Both the position numbers and the translations under genes were made by a program. The notes under the pieces were generated by a model, which was given only the letters and a program-made list of their open reading frames with translations, was not told where the DNA came from and did not search any database. DNA of 64,000 bases from Manis javanica (lineage: Eukaryota > Chordata > Mammalia > Pholidota > Manidae), in the NCBI RefSeq assembly GCF_040802235.1, contig NC_133169.1, positions 47,995,034 to 48,059,033 on the forward strand, given 5' to 3'. Below, in pieces: positions 13,590 to 24,262 of this stretch. Positions within the stretch are counted from its first letter, which is position 1, and each line of letters starts with the position of its first letter.

Positions 13590-14045
13590 TTAAAAAATGG
13601 AGTCTGGACTTAAGAATTCCCCAAGCAGACAAAACCATTTAAGCCATGTAAGCAAAAGCAAATCTATCTTATTTCATTAACATAATCAAGAGTTATTCGG
13701 GGTCATTTCCTGTAAATGCCTCTGACAATCATAAAAGAAACTTGTCATCTTCCCAAAAGTGGTATGAAATGATCACTTTTAAATGATCCCATGCTGTCTT
13801 AGAAACCCCCGTTATAATAACCAGTCATTGTAAAGGGTAAACAACTTCCAAATTTTCACCTTATAAGTCATCCTGAAACTTCATGCCCCCGAACTTCATA
13901 TCATATTTGAACCTGAAGCCTCCAGTTCATGAGTTCTTCTTAAAGGCACGATACGTTCTTATTAAATACTATCTATTGACTTGGTAGTTTTAATTTTTCT
14001 ATTTCTGGATTTTTCAAAGTTCTGGCATCAGAAGTGAGACTCAAA
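13590..14045 (+). mobile_element. Possible LTR end plus tRNA-Leu-type primer-binding site (ERV-L-like remnant)
   Basis: At about 14026-14043 the sequence TGGCATCAGAAGTGAGAC closely resembles the primer-binding site complementary to the 3' end of a tRNA-Leu, as used by ERV-L elements (family knowledge from memory). It follows a stretch ending in '...ggatttttca', which would be an LTR 3' end. The upstream LTR boundary is uncertain. The GC-rich stretch after it could be ERV leader. L1 copy A inserted about 600 bp downstream. Confidence 0.4.
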
Positions 14046-14314
14046 GCAGACCCCCCAGTGATTCCGAGGCTGGGGAGCCCCCAGATGCCACGCGGACCCG
14101 CGGAGCCCACCGAGGTCACCACTTTCTGCTGATCCCGGAGCTCCTGAGTAGGTCTCTCGGATGTGAGTCCCCGAGTTTATCACGCATGTCTGCATCATGC
14201 TTGTTGAAGCTAAGTCACCCTCTTCTTTTCAAAAGGGAGGGAAACGTGATTCCCTCTGTTTCCGAACAGCTGTTAAGAAACCAGCCCCCTCATGGTTAAA
14301 ATGTCTTGTGGTAT

Positions 14315-14397
14315 CTTCCTAGTGAACTTCACTGGAAAGAAAAGGCAAGTAATAGTTAAAATTTATAATCAGTATGTAAAAATGAGACTACTTAGAA
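14315..14397 (+). repeat. Direct repeat, left copy (partner at 24180-24262)
   Basis: An 83-bp segment starting 'cttcctagtgaacttcactg' recurs at 24180-24262 with about five differences. Once L1 copy A is removed, the two copies lie about 1.2 kb apart in the same orientation. It may be an internal repeat of an older element interrupted by the L1. Confidence 0.8.
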
Positions 14398-14643
14398 CTT
14401 AAACTCCTTCTTCCTATATGTATAGCCGCTATGGACCAGTTTTGTGCGTTTTTAGATAATGGGTAAGTTTTCGGGCAATTTGGAATCGTAGTGACTGACC
14501 CCCTTGGAGAAACTAAGTAAGTTCAACTTTAGGAGAACCCTTGAAAGGAAACAATCTCATGCCTCTGAGATGATGGGATGCTTTTTTTCAGTGCATATAC
14601 AGAAGTTTCTGAGAGACAAAATCACTCCAAAAATAGCTTCTGT

Positions 14644-14660
14644 AAAAAAAAACCTTATAG
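14644..14660 (+). repeat. Left target-site duplication of L1 copy A
   Basis: Nine A followed by CCTTATAG directly precede the L1 start (GGGGCGGAGCC). The same 17 bases end the right flank at 23348-23364. The A-rich start matches the usual L1 endonuclease target (TTTT/AA on the nicked strand). Confidence 0.9.
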
Positions 14661-16250
14661 GGGGCGGAGCCAGGATGGCGGTGTGAGTAGAGCAGTGGAA
14701 ATCTCCTCCCAAAAACACATAGAGCTATGAAAATATAACAAAGAAAAATCTTCCTAAAATAGAGACCACAGGACACAGGACAACATCCAGACCACATCCA
14801 CACCTGCAAGGAACCAGCGCCTTGCGAAGGGGGTAAGATACAAGCCCCGGCCCGGCGGGACCCGAGCGCCCCTCCCCCCGGCTCCCGGCAGGTGGAGAGA
14901 AACCGGAGCGGTTTTTTTTTTTTTTTGGCGAGCGCTTTTTGGAAGCCTTAGAGGGACGGGCCCCCGTTGCTGGGGAGGTAGGGTGGCGGGACCGGTGAGC
15001 AGGTGCCTGGGAACGGCGCTGGAGGACAAAGAACACCCCGCGTTTCTCCCTGCGGGACCGGCGGGCGGGTGCCTGAGACCGGTGCCTGAGGACGGAGGAG
15101 GTCGAGCGTTTTTCCCCTTTTTTTTTTTTTTTTTTCCTCTTTTTGGCGAGCGCTTTTTGGAAGCCTTGAAGGGACGGGGACCCCAGTGCTAGGGAGGCAG
15201 GGTGGTGGGACTGGTAAGCGGGTGCCTGGGACCGGCGCCTGAGGACAAAGAATATCCCACGTTTTTCCCTGCGGGACCGGTGGGCGGGTGCCTGAGACCG
15301 GCACTTGAGGACAGAGGAAATCGCGCGTTTTTCCCCTTTTTTTTTCTGTTTTCTGCGAGTGCTTTTTGGAAGCCTAAAAGGGACAGGGACCCCGGTGCTA
15401 GGGAGGCAGGGTGGAGGGACTGGTGAGCGGGTGCCTGGGACTGGCACCTGAGGACAAAGAATATCCCGCGTTTTTCCCTGTGGGACCGGTGGGTGGGTGC
15501 CTGAGACCGGCACTTGAGGACGGAAGAAATCGCGCGTTTTTCCCCTTTTTTTCTCTCTTTTTGGCTAGTGCTTTTTGGAAGCCTTGAAGGGACAGGGACC
15601 CCGGTGCTAGGGAGGCAGGGCGGCGGGACTGGTGAGCGGGTGCCTGGGACCAGTGCCTGAGGACAAAGAATATCGAGCGTTCCTTCCCTGCGGGACCGGT
15701 GGGTGGGTGCTTTTTGGAAGCCTTGAAAGGACAGGGACCCTGGTGCTAGGGAGACAGGGCAGCAGGACCAGTGAGCGGGTGCCTAGGACCGGCACCTGAG
15801 GACAAAAAAAAAAAAAAAAAAAAATCGCTTGTTTTTTCCTCTTTGTTGCTGTTGTTGTTTTGGTTTGGAGAGTGCTTTCTGGAAGTCTTAAAGGGGCAGG
15901 ACAGGTCACTTAGACCAGAGGCAGGGAATCTGGGGATCTCTGGGCACTCTAACCCCCTGGGCAGCAGGGAGCACAGAGGCCCCTTACGGAGATAAATAGT
16001 CTCCTGGCTGCTCCCCCTCCAACGGGGCTCCACCATTTTGGAGGAACAGCCCCAGCCAGGCCAAGCCCACAGCAACAGCGGAGATAAACCCCAAAGCAAC
16101 TGGGCAGGAAGCAGAAGCCCTGTCTGCGCACAGCTGCCCAGCACAAGCCACTAGAGGTCGCTATTCTCCCAGGAAAAGGCTACAAACCAACAAGAAGGGA
16201 AGCTCTTCCAGCGGTCACTTGTACCAGCTCTGCAAACTATCTCTATCACC
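14661..16250 (+). promoter_or_regulatory. L1 copy A 5'UTR with tandem promoter-like monomers
   Basis: The 5'UTR begins GGGGCGGAGCCAGGATGGCG and contains a GC-rich tandem array. A marker motif, 'gcgctttttggaagcc' or a close variant, recurs at about 14930, 15146, 15357, 15568, 15706 and 15868. Most units are about 211-216 bp, followed by shortened units of about 138 and 162 bp. Each full unit has a T-run, a 'gggtgcctggga' block and a 'ctgcgggaccggtgggcggg' block. By analogy with mouse L1 monomers this array probably acts as the internal promoter. That role is inferred. Confidence 0.8.
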
Positions 16251-17141
16251 ATGAAAAGGCAAAACTACAGGCAGACAAAGATCACAGAGACAACACCTGA
16301 GAAGGAGACAGACCTAACTAGTCCTCCTGAAAAAGAATTCAAAATAAAAATCATGAACATGCTGACAGAGATGCAGAAAAAAATGCAAGAGCAATGGGAT
16401 GAGATGCAGAGAAAAATGCAAGAGCAGTGGGATGAAGTCCGGAAGGAGATCACAGATGTCAGGAAAGAGATCACAGAAGTGAAACAATCCCTGGAAGGAT
16501 TTATAAGCAGAATGGATAAGATGCAAGAGGCCATTGAAGGAATAGAAGCCAGAGAACAGGAACGTATAGAAGCTGACATAGAGAGAGATAAAAGGATCTC
16601 CAGGAATGAAACAACACTAAGAGAAATATGTGACCAATACAAAAGGAAAAACATTCGTATTATAGGGATACCAGAAGAGGAAGAAAGAAGAAAAGGGATA
16701 GAAAGTGTCTTTGAAGAAATAATTGCTGAAAACTTCCCCAAACTGGGGGAGGAAATAATCGAACAGACCATGGAATTATACAGAACCCCCAACAGAAAGG
16801 ATCCAAGGAGGACAACACCAAGACACATAATAATTAAAATGGCAAGGATCAAGGACAAGGAAAGAGTTTGAAAGGCAGCTAGAGAGAAAAAGGTCACCTA
16901 TAAAGGAAAACCAATCAGGCTAACATGAGACTTCTCAACAGAAACCCTACAGGCCAGAAGAGAATGGCATGATATACTTAATGCAATGAAACAGAAGGGC
17001 CTTGAACCAAGGATACTGTATCCAGCACGACTATCATTTAAATATGATGGTGGGATCAAACAATTCCCAGACAAGCAAAAGCTGAGGGAATTTGCTTCCC
17101 ACAAACCACCACTACAGGGCATCCTACAGGGACTGCTCTAG
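16251..17141 (+). pseudogene. L1 ORF1p (RNA-binding chaperone), two in-frame stops
   Basis: ORF1p is the trimeric L1 RNA-binding protein that packages L1 RNA in the cytoplasm. The frame runs 297 codons from ATG at 16251 to TAG at 17139-17141. It is interrupted by TGA at 16869-16871 (codon 207) and TGA at 16926-16928 (codon 226). The N-terminal half is a charged coiled coil with two copies of an 11-residue unit, E-M-Q-[RK]-K-M-Q-E-Q-W-D (about residues 42-63). The RRM and C-terminal domain follow, with the family's '..ETLQARREWHD..' region after the stops. Copy C has three of the 11-residue units. Confidence 0.9.
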
Positions 17142-17309
17142 ATGGGAGCACCCCTAAAAAGAGCACAGAACAAAACACACAACATATGAAGAATGGAGGA
17201 GGAGGAATAAGAAGGGAGAGAAGAAAAGAATCTCCAGACAGTGTATATAACAGCTCAATAAGCGAGCTAAGTTAGGCAGTAAGATACTAAAGAAGCTAAC
17301 CTTGAACCT

Positions 17310-20300
17310 TTGGTAACCACGAATCTAAAGCCTGCAATGGCAATAAGTACATATCTTTCAATAGTCACCCTAAATGTAAATGGACTTAATGCACCAATCA
17401 AAAGACATAGAGTAATAGAATGGATAAAAAAGCAAGACCCATCTATATGCTGCTTACAAGAAACTCACCTTAAACCCAAAGATAAGCATAGACTAAAAGT
17501 CAAGGGATGGAAAAACATATTTCAGGCAAACAACAGTGAGAAGAAAGCAGGGGTTGCAGTACTAATATCAGACAAAATAGACTTCAAAACAAAGAAAGTA
17601 ACAAGAGATAAAGAAGGCCACTACATAATGATAAAGGGCTCAGTCCAACAAGAGGATATAACCATTCTAAATATATATGCACCCAATACAGGAGTACCAG
17701 CATATGTGAAGCAAATACTAACAGAACTAAAGAGGGAAATAGACTGCAATGCATTCATTGTAGGAGACTTCAACACACCACTCACCCCAAAGGATAGATA
17801 CACCGGGCAGAAAATAAGTAAAGACACATAGGCACTAAACAACACACTAGAACAGATGGACCTAATAGACATCTATAGAACTCTACATCCAAAAGCAACA
17901 GGATATACTTTCTTCTCAAGTGCACATGGAACATTCTCCAGAATAGACCACATACTAGCTCACAAAAAGAGCCTCAGTAAATTCCACAATATTGAAATTC
18001 TACCAACCAATTTTTCAGACCACAAAGGTATAAACGTAGAAATAAATTCTACAAAGAAAACAAAAAGGCTCACAAACACATGGAGGCTTAACAACATGCT
18101 ACTAAATAATCAATGGATCAATGAACAAATCAAAATAGAGATCAAGGAATATATAGAAACAAATGACAACAACAACACTAAGCCCCAACTTCTGTGGGAT
18201 GCAGTGAAAGCAGTCTTAAGAGGAAAGTATATAGCAATCCAGGCACACTTGAAGAAGGAAGAACAATCCCAAATGAATAGTCTAACATCACAATTATTAA
18301 AACTGGAAAAAGAAGAACAAATGAGGCCTAAAGTCAGCAGAAGGAGGGACATAATAAAGATCAGAGAAGAAATAAACAAAATTGAGAAGAATAAAACAAT
18401 AGCAAAAATCAATGAAACCAAGAGCTGGTTCTTTGAGAAAATAAACAAAATAGATAAGCCTCTAGCCCAACTTATTAAGAGAAAAAGAGAGTCAACACAA
18501 ATCGACATAATCAGAAATGAGAATGGAAAAATCACGACAGACTCCACAGAAATACAAAGAATTATTAAAGACTACTATGAAAACCTATATGCCAACAAGC
18601 TGGAAAACCTAGAAGAAATGGACAACTTCCTAGAAAAATACAACCTCCCAAGACTGACCAAGGAAGAAACACAAAAGTTAAACAAACCAATTACAAGCAA
18701 AGAAATTGAAACAGTAATCAAAAAACTACCCAAGAACAAAACCCCGGGGCCGGACGGATTTACCTCGGAATTTTATCAGACACACAGAGAAGACATAATA
18801 CCCATTCTCCTTAAAGTGTTCCACAAAATAGAAGAAGAGGGAATACTCCCAAACTCATTCTATGAAGCCAACATCACCCTAATACCAAAACCAGGAAAAG
18901 ACCCCACCAAAAAAGAAAATTACAGACCAATATCCCTGATGAATGTAGATGCAAAAATACTCAATAAAATATTAGCAAACAGAATTCAACAGTATATCAA
19001 AAGGATCATACACCATGACCAAGTGGGGTTCATCCCAGGGATGCAAGGATGGTACAACATTCGAAAATCCATCAACATCATCCACCACATCAACAAAAAG
19101 AAAGACAAAAACCACATGATCATCTCCATAGATGCTGAAAAAGCATTTGACAAAATTCAACATCCATTCATGATAAAAACTCTCAGCAAAATGGGAATAG
19201 AGGGCAAGTACCTCAACATAATAAAGGCCATATATGATAAACCCACAGCCAGCATTATACTGAACAGCGAGAAGCTGAAAGCATTTCCTCTGAGATCGGG
19301 AACCAGACAGGGATGCCCACTCTCCCCAATATTATTTAACATAGTACTAGAGCTCCTAGCCACAGCAATCAGACAAAACAAAGAAATACAAGGAATCCAG
19401 ATGGGTAAAGAAAGAAGTGAAACTGACACTATTTCTAGATGACATGATATTGTACATAAAAAACCCTAAAGACTCACCTCCAAAACTACTAGAACTAATA
19501 TCAGAATACAGCAAAGTTGCAGGATACAAAATTAAATCACAGAAATCTGTGGCTTTCCTATACACTAACAATGAACCAATAGAAGGAGAAATCAGGGAAA
19601 CAACTCCATCCACAATTGCATCAAAAAGAATAAAATACCTAGGAATAAACCTAACCAAAGAAGTGAAAGACCTATACTCTGAAAACTATAAGACACTCTT
19701 AAGAGAAATTGAAGGGGACACTAACAAATGGAAACTCATCCCATGCTCGTGGCTAGGAAGAATTAATATAGTCAAAATGGCCATCCTGCCCAAAGCAATA
19801 TACAGATTTGATGCAATCCCTCTCAAATTACCAGCAACATTCTTCAATGAATTGGAACAAATAATTCAAAAATTCATATGGAAACACCAAAGACCCCGAA
19901 TAGCCAAAGCAATCCTGAAAAAGAAGAATACAGTAGGGGGGATCTCACTCCCCAACTTCAAGCTCTACTACAAAGCCATAGTAATCAAGACAATTTGGTA
20001 CTGGCACAAGAACAGAGCCACAGACCACTGGAACAGATTAGAGACCCCAGAAATTAACCCAAACATATATGGTCAATTAATATTTGATAAAGGAGCCATA
20101 GACATACAATGGCAAAATGACAGTCTCTTCAACAGATGGTGCTGGCAAAACTGGACAGCTACATGTAGGAGAATGAAACTGGACCATTGTCTAACCCCAT
20201 ATACAAAGGTAAACTCAAAATGGATCAAAGACCTGAATGTAAGTCATGAAACCATTAAACTCTTGGAAAAAAACATAGGCAAAAACCTCTTAGACATAAT

Positions 20301-21153
20301 CATGAGTGACCTCTTCTTGAACATATCTCCCTGGGCAAGGAAAACAACAGCAAAAATGAGCAAGTGGGACTACATTAAGCTGAAATGCTTCTGTACGGCG
20401 AAAGACACCATCAATAGAACAAAAAGGAACCCTACAGTATGGGAGAATATATTTGAAAATGACAGATCCGATAAAGGCTTGACGTCCAGAATATATAAAG
20501 AGCTCACACGCCTCAACAAACAAAAAACAAATAACCCAATTAAAAAATGGGCAGAGGAACTGAACAGACAGTTCTCAAAAAAAGAAATACAGATGGCCAA
20601 GAGACACATGAAAAGATGCTTCACATCGCTAATTATCAGAGAAATGCAAATTAAAACTACAATGAGGTATCACCTCACACCAGTAAGGATAGCTGCCATC
20701 CAAAAGACAAACAACAACAAATGTTGGCGAGGCTGTGGAGAAAGGGGAACCCTCCTACACTGCTGGTGGGAATGTAAATTAGTGCAACCATTGTGGAAAG
20801 CAGTTTGGAGGTTCATCAAAATGCTCAAAACAGACCTACCTTTTGACCCAGGAATCCCACTCCTAGGAATTTACCCTAACAACGCAGCAATCAAGTTTGA
20901 GAAAGACAGATGCACCCCTATGTTTATCGCAGCACTATTTACAATAGCCAAGAATTGGAAGCAACCTAAATGTCCATCGGTAGATGAATGGATAAAGAAG
21001 ATGTGGTACATATACACAATGGAATACTACTCAGCCATAAGAAGTGGAAAAATCCAACCATTTGCAGCAACATTGATGGAGCTGGAGAGTATTATGCTCA
21101 GTGAAATAAGCCAAGCGAAGAAAGAGAAATACCAAATGATGTCACTCATCTGA
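17310..21153 (+). pseudogene. L1 ORF2p (endonuclease-reverse transcriptase), one nonsense and one frameshift
   Basis: Aligned by eye to the open ORF2 of copy C, this 3844-bp frame differs by exactly one extra base. EN motifs are visible (QETH near residue 50, IYAPN, VGDFN). A TAG at 17829-17831 replaces a CAG codon within EN. A 1-bp insertion in the A/G-rich run near 19409 shifts the frame just before the RT catalytic motif, which reads FLDD instead of the usual FADD. The C-terminal cysteine motif C-X3-C-X7-H-X4-C follows (about 20720-20775). The product would be a truncated EN only. Confidence 0.93.
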
Positions 21154-21494
21154 GGAGTATAGGAACAAAGGAAAAACTGAAGGAACAAAACAGCAGTGAA
21201 GTTACAGAACCCAAAAATGGACTAACAGGTACCAAAGGGAAAGGAACTGGGGAGGATGGGTGGGCAGGGAGGGATAAGGGGGGGGAAGGAAAAGGGGGTT
21301 ATTAACATTAGGATGCATGGTGGGGGGGGAGCAAGGGGAGGGTGGGCTGCACAACACAGAGAGGACAAGTAGTGACTCTACAACATTTTGCTAAGCTGAT
21401 GGACAGTAACCGTAATGTGGTTGTTAGGGGGGACCTGATATAGGGGAGAGCACAGTAAACATAGTATTCTTCATGTAAGTGTAGATTAAAAATT
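21154..21494 (+). other. L1 copy A 3'UTR with G-rich tract
   Basis: Follows the ORF2 stop. It contains G-runs at about 21278-21340 ('ggggggaagg', 'tgggggggga'), the polypurine tract typical of L1 3'UTRs and possibly able to form G-quadruplexes (inference). It ends in 'gtagattaaaaatt' before the first A-run. Confidence 0.8.
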
Positions 21495-21513
21495 AAAAAA
21501 AAAAAAAAAAAAA

Positions 21514-23340
21514 GAAAGAAAGAAAGAAGGAAAAGGGGGATTACTCCTTAACAGGATAAAACTATTGGTAAATCAAAGATCAACGCATGCTTTAAATATC
21601 CTTAATGTTGATCACTTAAAGGGTGTCAGATGATCAGCTATGGAGATACTCTTTTCTGATAATATTCCTTTCTCTTAATTTAAAAAAAAAAAAAAAAAAA
21701 GCAGTTACTGTGTGCTGACCTCCAATGAGTTCTGCACAGTGGTATAGAGGGCATGTCAAAGTGTGGGCAAAGGGTCTGTTTGTTTCTATGCAGGAGATCA
21801 AGGCCTAGCTTGGATACCCAGAAAATGAACTAAGATACGATATGAGGAGGAGCTTCCGGCATCAGCACTCTCTGGAGGACTTGTGCCGGGGGATGATCAT
21901 CAAAAAGCCTCCACAGGGATTCGGACGATGCTGCGGTTGTGGCTGCATCCAGCCCACCATCTCCTGGACTTGCCATAAGAATGAGGAGGGAGATGTCTAG
22001 GCTGGCATGTGCATACAGTGAGACAACGAATTTGACCGGATCTGTACTATTGGAACTCAACTAGGAGTTGGGAGGGGTGCAAGTTGTAGCACTCCAAAAT
22101 CTCATGACTATAGACTATCTATGGTTAAAAGAACATATGGGATGTGAACAGATCCCAGAAATGGGCTGCTTTAATTTGTCTGATGTTTCAAGTACAGTTG
22201 GACAATATCCATCATATCATAGATAAATTTTCACAAATGCCTAGGGTGCCTAAATGGTTTTCTTGGCTTCACTGGAGATGGATGGTAATTATAGATTTGC
22301 TTTGTTTATGTCACTGTATTCCTATTATGTTAATATATGTGTGCAAATTAGTTAGTAGTTTAAAACCTATACATACTTAAGGTACTATACAAGAAGATAT
22401 GTCAAAGAAATAATCAATCCTCCCAAGTTTCCTTCGTATGCTACATCTATAGCTTTTCTTCTTCCTTCCTAATTACAACCCTTAAATAGAATTCGTGCCT
22501 CATATCGAATTTACCGAGTATCATAATTCCTCCAGGTGGTAAAGATACCTTGAGACAAGTGCTGGGCATAGAAGCCACAGGGCATAAATCTGCAAAGAAG
22601 TAAAAAGCTAACCTTTGCAAACAATATGGCTTCTCTCTCACTTACCAACTTTACATTTCCCTGTATGGCCCCGGAAGATGACTGGTTAGCCAGAGACGGG
22701 TAAGATTCCTCAAGGGAGGAACAACCTAAGACAGGCACAGTCGCAGGGGGGCCATCAGGTGAGAATTTGGGGATCAACAGAGGTGAGGCTCAGAACCTCA
22801 CCCCCCCTGCTTTGAGAGAAATCTTCTGCATCCGTGGATGTCTTGCTGCCCTTGTCTAGCCTGGATTAATACTTAGTCCATAGGCACACACCTGATTATC
22901 TGATCATCTACATTTGCCTTCTTACAGCACTAAACTATGTTTTCTACCTTTATCTTGCATCTACCTACCACTTCAGCATTTTATTAAAAATAAAAATAAT
23001 AATAATAGTAGGAGAAATGGGGGATCAACATATAGATCAAGTACAAAAATCAAACGAATATTCATATTTGACCTGATTGTTTATAGGTCATATTGCATGA
23101 TCAAAACCGAAAGTTTCTGTGATGACTGCCCTTGTACTGTTCACCATGTAAGAATTTATTCACTATGTAAGAATTCGTTCACCATGTAAGAACTTGTTCG
23201 TTATGCTTCAGAAGATTGGAGACTGACGAGAATTAGGCTTGAGATGGATTAATGATTGTACATTGAGCGTTGACCCCCCTATACTGAATTTTACTGTTGT
23301 TAACAACCATTTGATCAATAAATATGAGAGATGCCCTCTC
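21514..23340 (+). mobile_element. Serially transduced 3' tail (S1 + S2) carrying an ERV env-TM/LTR-like remnant
   Basis: S1 (about 165 bp) and S2 (1641 bp) are separated by an 18-base A-run, as expected from two successive 3' transductions. The same tail occurs in copies B and C. In S2 at about 22030-22380 the sense strand encodes pieces of a retroviral transmembrane Env in two frames: an immunosuppressive-like helix with L-Q-N-L-M-T-I-D-Y-L, a C-X6-G-C in place of C-X6-C-C, then a Trp-rich segment and a hydrophobic anchor. Three spaced 'atgtaagaa' repeats lie at about 23143-23192. AATAAA at about 23317 precedes the final A-run by about 20 bases. The TM reading is by pattern only. Confidence 0.7.
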
Positions 23341-23347
23341 AAAAAAA

Positions 23348-23364
23348 AAAAAAAAACCTTATAG
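23348..23364 (+). repeat. Right target-site duplication of L1 copy A
   Basis: A9 plus CCTTATAG, identical to 14644-14660, placed directly after the final A-run. The border between tail A residues and duplicated target A residues is ambiguous. Confidence 0.88.
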
Positions 23365-24179
23365 TATATAGTTAACTTAGTCCATCTGCCAGAAACGCAA
23401 TTTAAATCCAGCTATTCTTTTGTGTTTTTTTTATTATTGTATCTGAGACATGGCTAGAGTATTGAAATGAAAGCTATATGATCTTTGATTGTGTCAGTCT
23501 ATATGTATATGTATATCCATGTATATATATTAAATATATTGTTGTAATTTAGATGAGTCTTATTTAATTAGTTTAAAGAAAATTAAGTGCTTATGTAAAT
23601 TGAATATTCCTTAAACTCTCAGAAATATATAAACTAACCCAAATGTTTTCAAGTGTACATGATCTGGGATAGTCTTTGACAAACAAAAACTAATTTAAGT
23701 TTCTTGGTTTAATAAAAACAGGCATGTCTTCAGAATTGTCAATATTAATTGTAAGGCAAACCTATCACTTCTATCTATATATGTTAAGTCAAATAAACAC
23801 ACTATCTCTGTGTTAAAAGTTTATCAAGACAAATTAGGAAAAGGGTCGTTGTTTAATGTCTAATCTAAGCATAATTGTTGAACACAAGTAATTTAAATAA
23901 ATGTAAATAAGATAAAAATTTATACCAAGTAGGACAAAATAATGGAAATTCACTGTATATCTAGATCATTACCAAATAAGATAGTATACTGAGACATTGA
24001 TTACTAAACATAGGTTTTTGGGTTCTTAATTTTTTATAGACATAAGATGTTCATATCTATTAATAAGTACCTTTTGCCACATTAAAAACTTTAATATAAA
24101 AATGCTTCTAAAAAGCCTAAGTTTTATAAATATGTATTATACTGTAGGATGCTAATATAAGATTGCTCAGAATCACCTG
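23365..24179. other. Intergenic stretch, nothing recognised
   Basis: AT-rich DNA continuing the pre-insertion sequence left of L1 copy A. No gene or repeat family was recognised. Confidence 0.4.
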
Positions 24180-24262
24180 CTTCCTAGTTAACTTTACTGG
24201 AAAGTAAAGGCAACTAATAGTTAAAATTTATAATAAGTATGTAAAAATGAGACTACTTAGAA
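24180..24262 (+). repeat. Direct repeat, right copy (partner at 14315-14397)
   Basis: 83-bp segment matching 14315-14397 with about five differences, same orientation. Confidence 0.8.

Larger units (their letters stand above)
14661..23356 (+). mobile_element. L1: LINE-1 copy A, full length with 1.8-kb extra 3' tail
   Basis: An 8.7-kb L1 in order: 5'UTR with tandem monomers (14661-16250), ORF1 (16251-17141), short inter-ORF spacer, ORF2 (17310-21153), 3'UTR, A-run (about 21495-21513), segment S1 (about 21514-21681), second A-run (21682-21699), segment S2 (21700-23340) and final A-run (23341-23356). Perfect TSDs flank the whole, so the tail belongs to the retrotransposed RNA. ORF1 has two in-frame TGA codons. 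ORF2 has one TAG and one 1-bp insertion. It is therefore a recent but inactivated insertion. Confidence 0.93.

Noticed and set aside
14725..15513. Minus-strand 262-codon frame over the L1 5'UTR, and its counterpart at 46619-47302
   Set aside because: Pro/Ser/Arg-rich repetitive translation of GC-rich tandem monomers; the open frame results from repeat composition.
14900..15900. Regularly spaced repeats resembling a CRISPR array
   Set aside because: Units of over 200 bp without unique short spacers, in a mammalian L1 promoter; not CRISPR.
16265..16897. Minus-strand 210-codon frame over L1 ORF1, and its counterpart at 45764-46390 on the plus strand
   Set aside because: Antisense of the ORF1 coiled coil; Ser/Ile/Cys-rich shadow with no motif.
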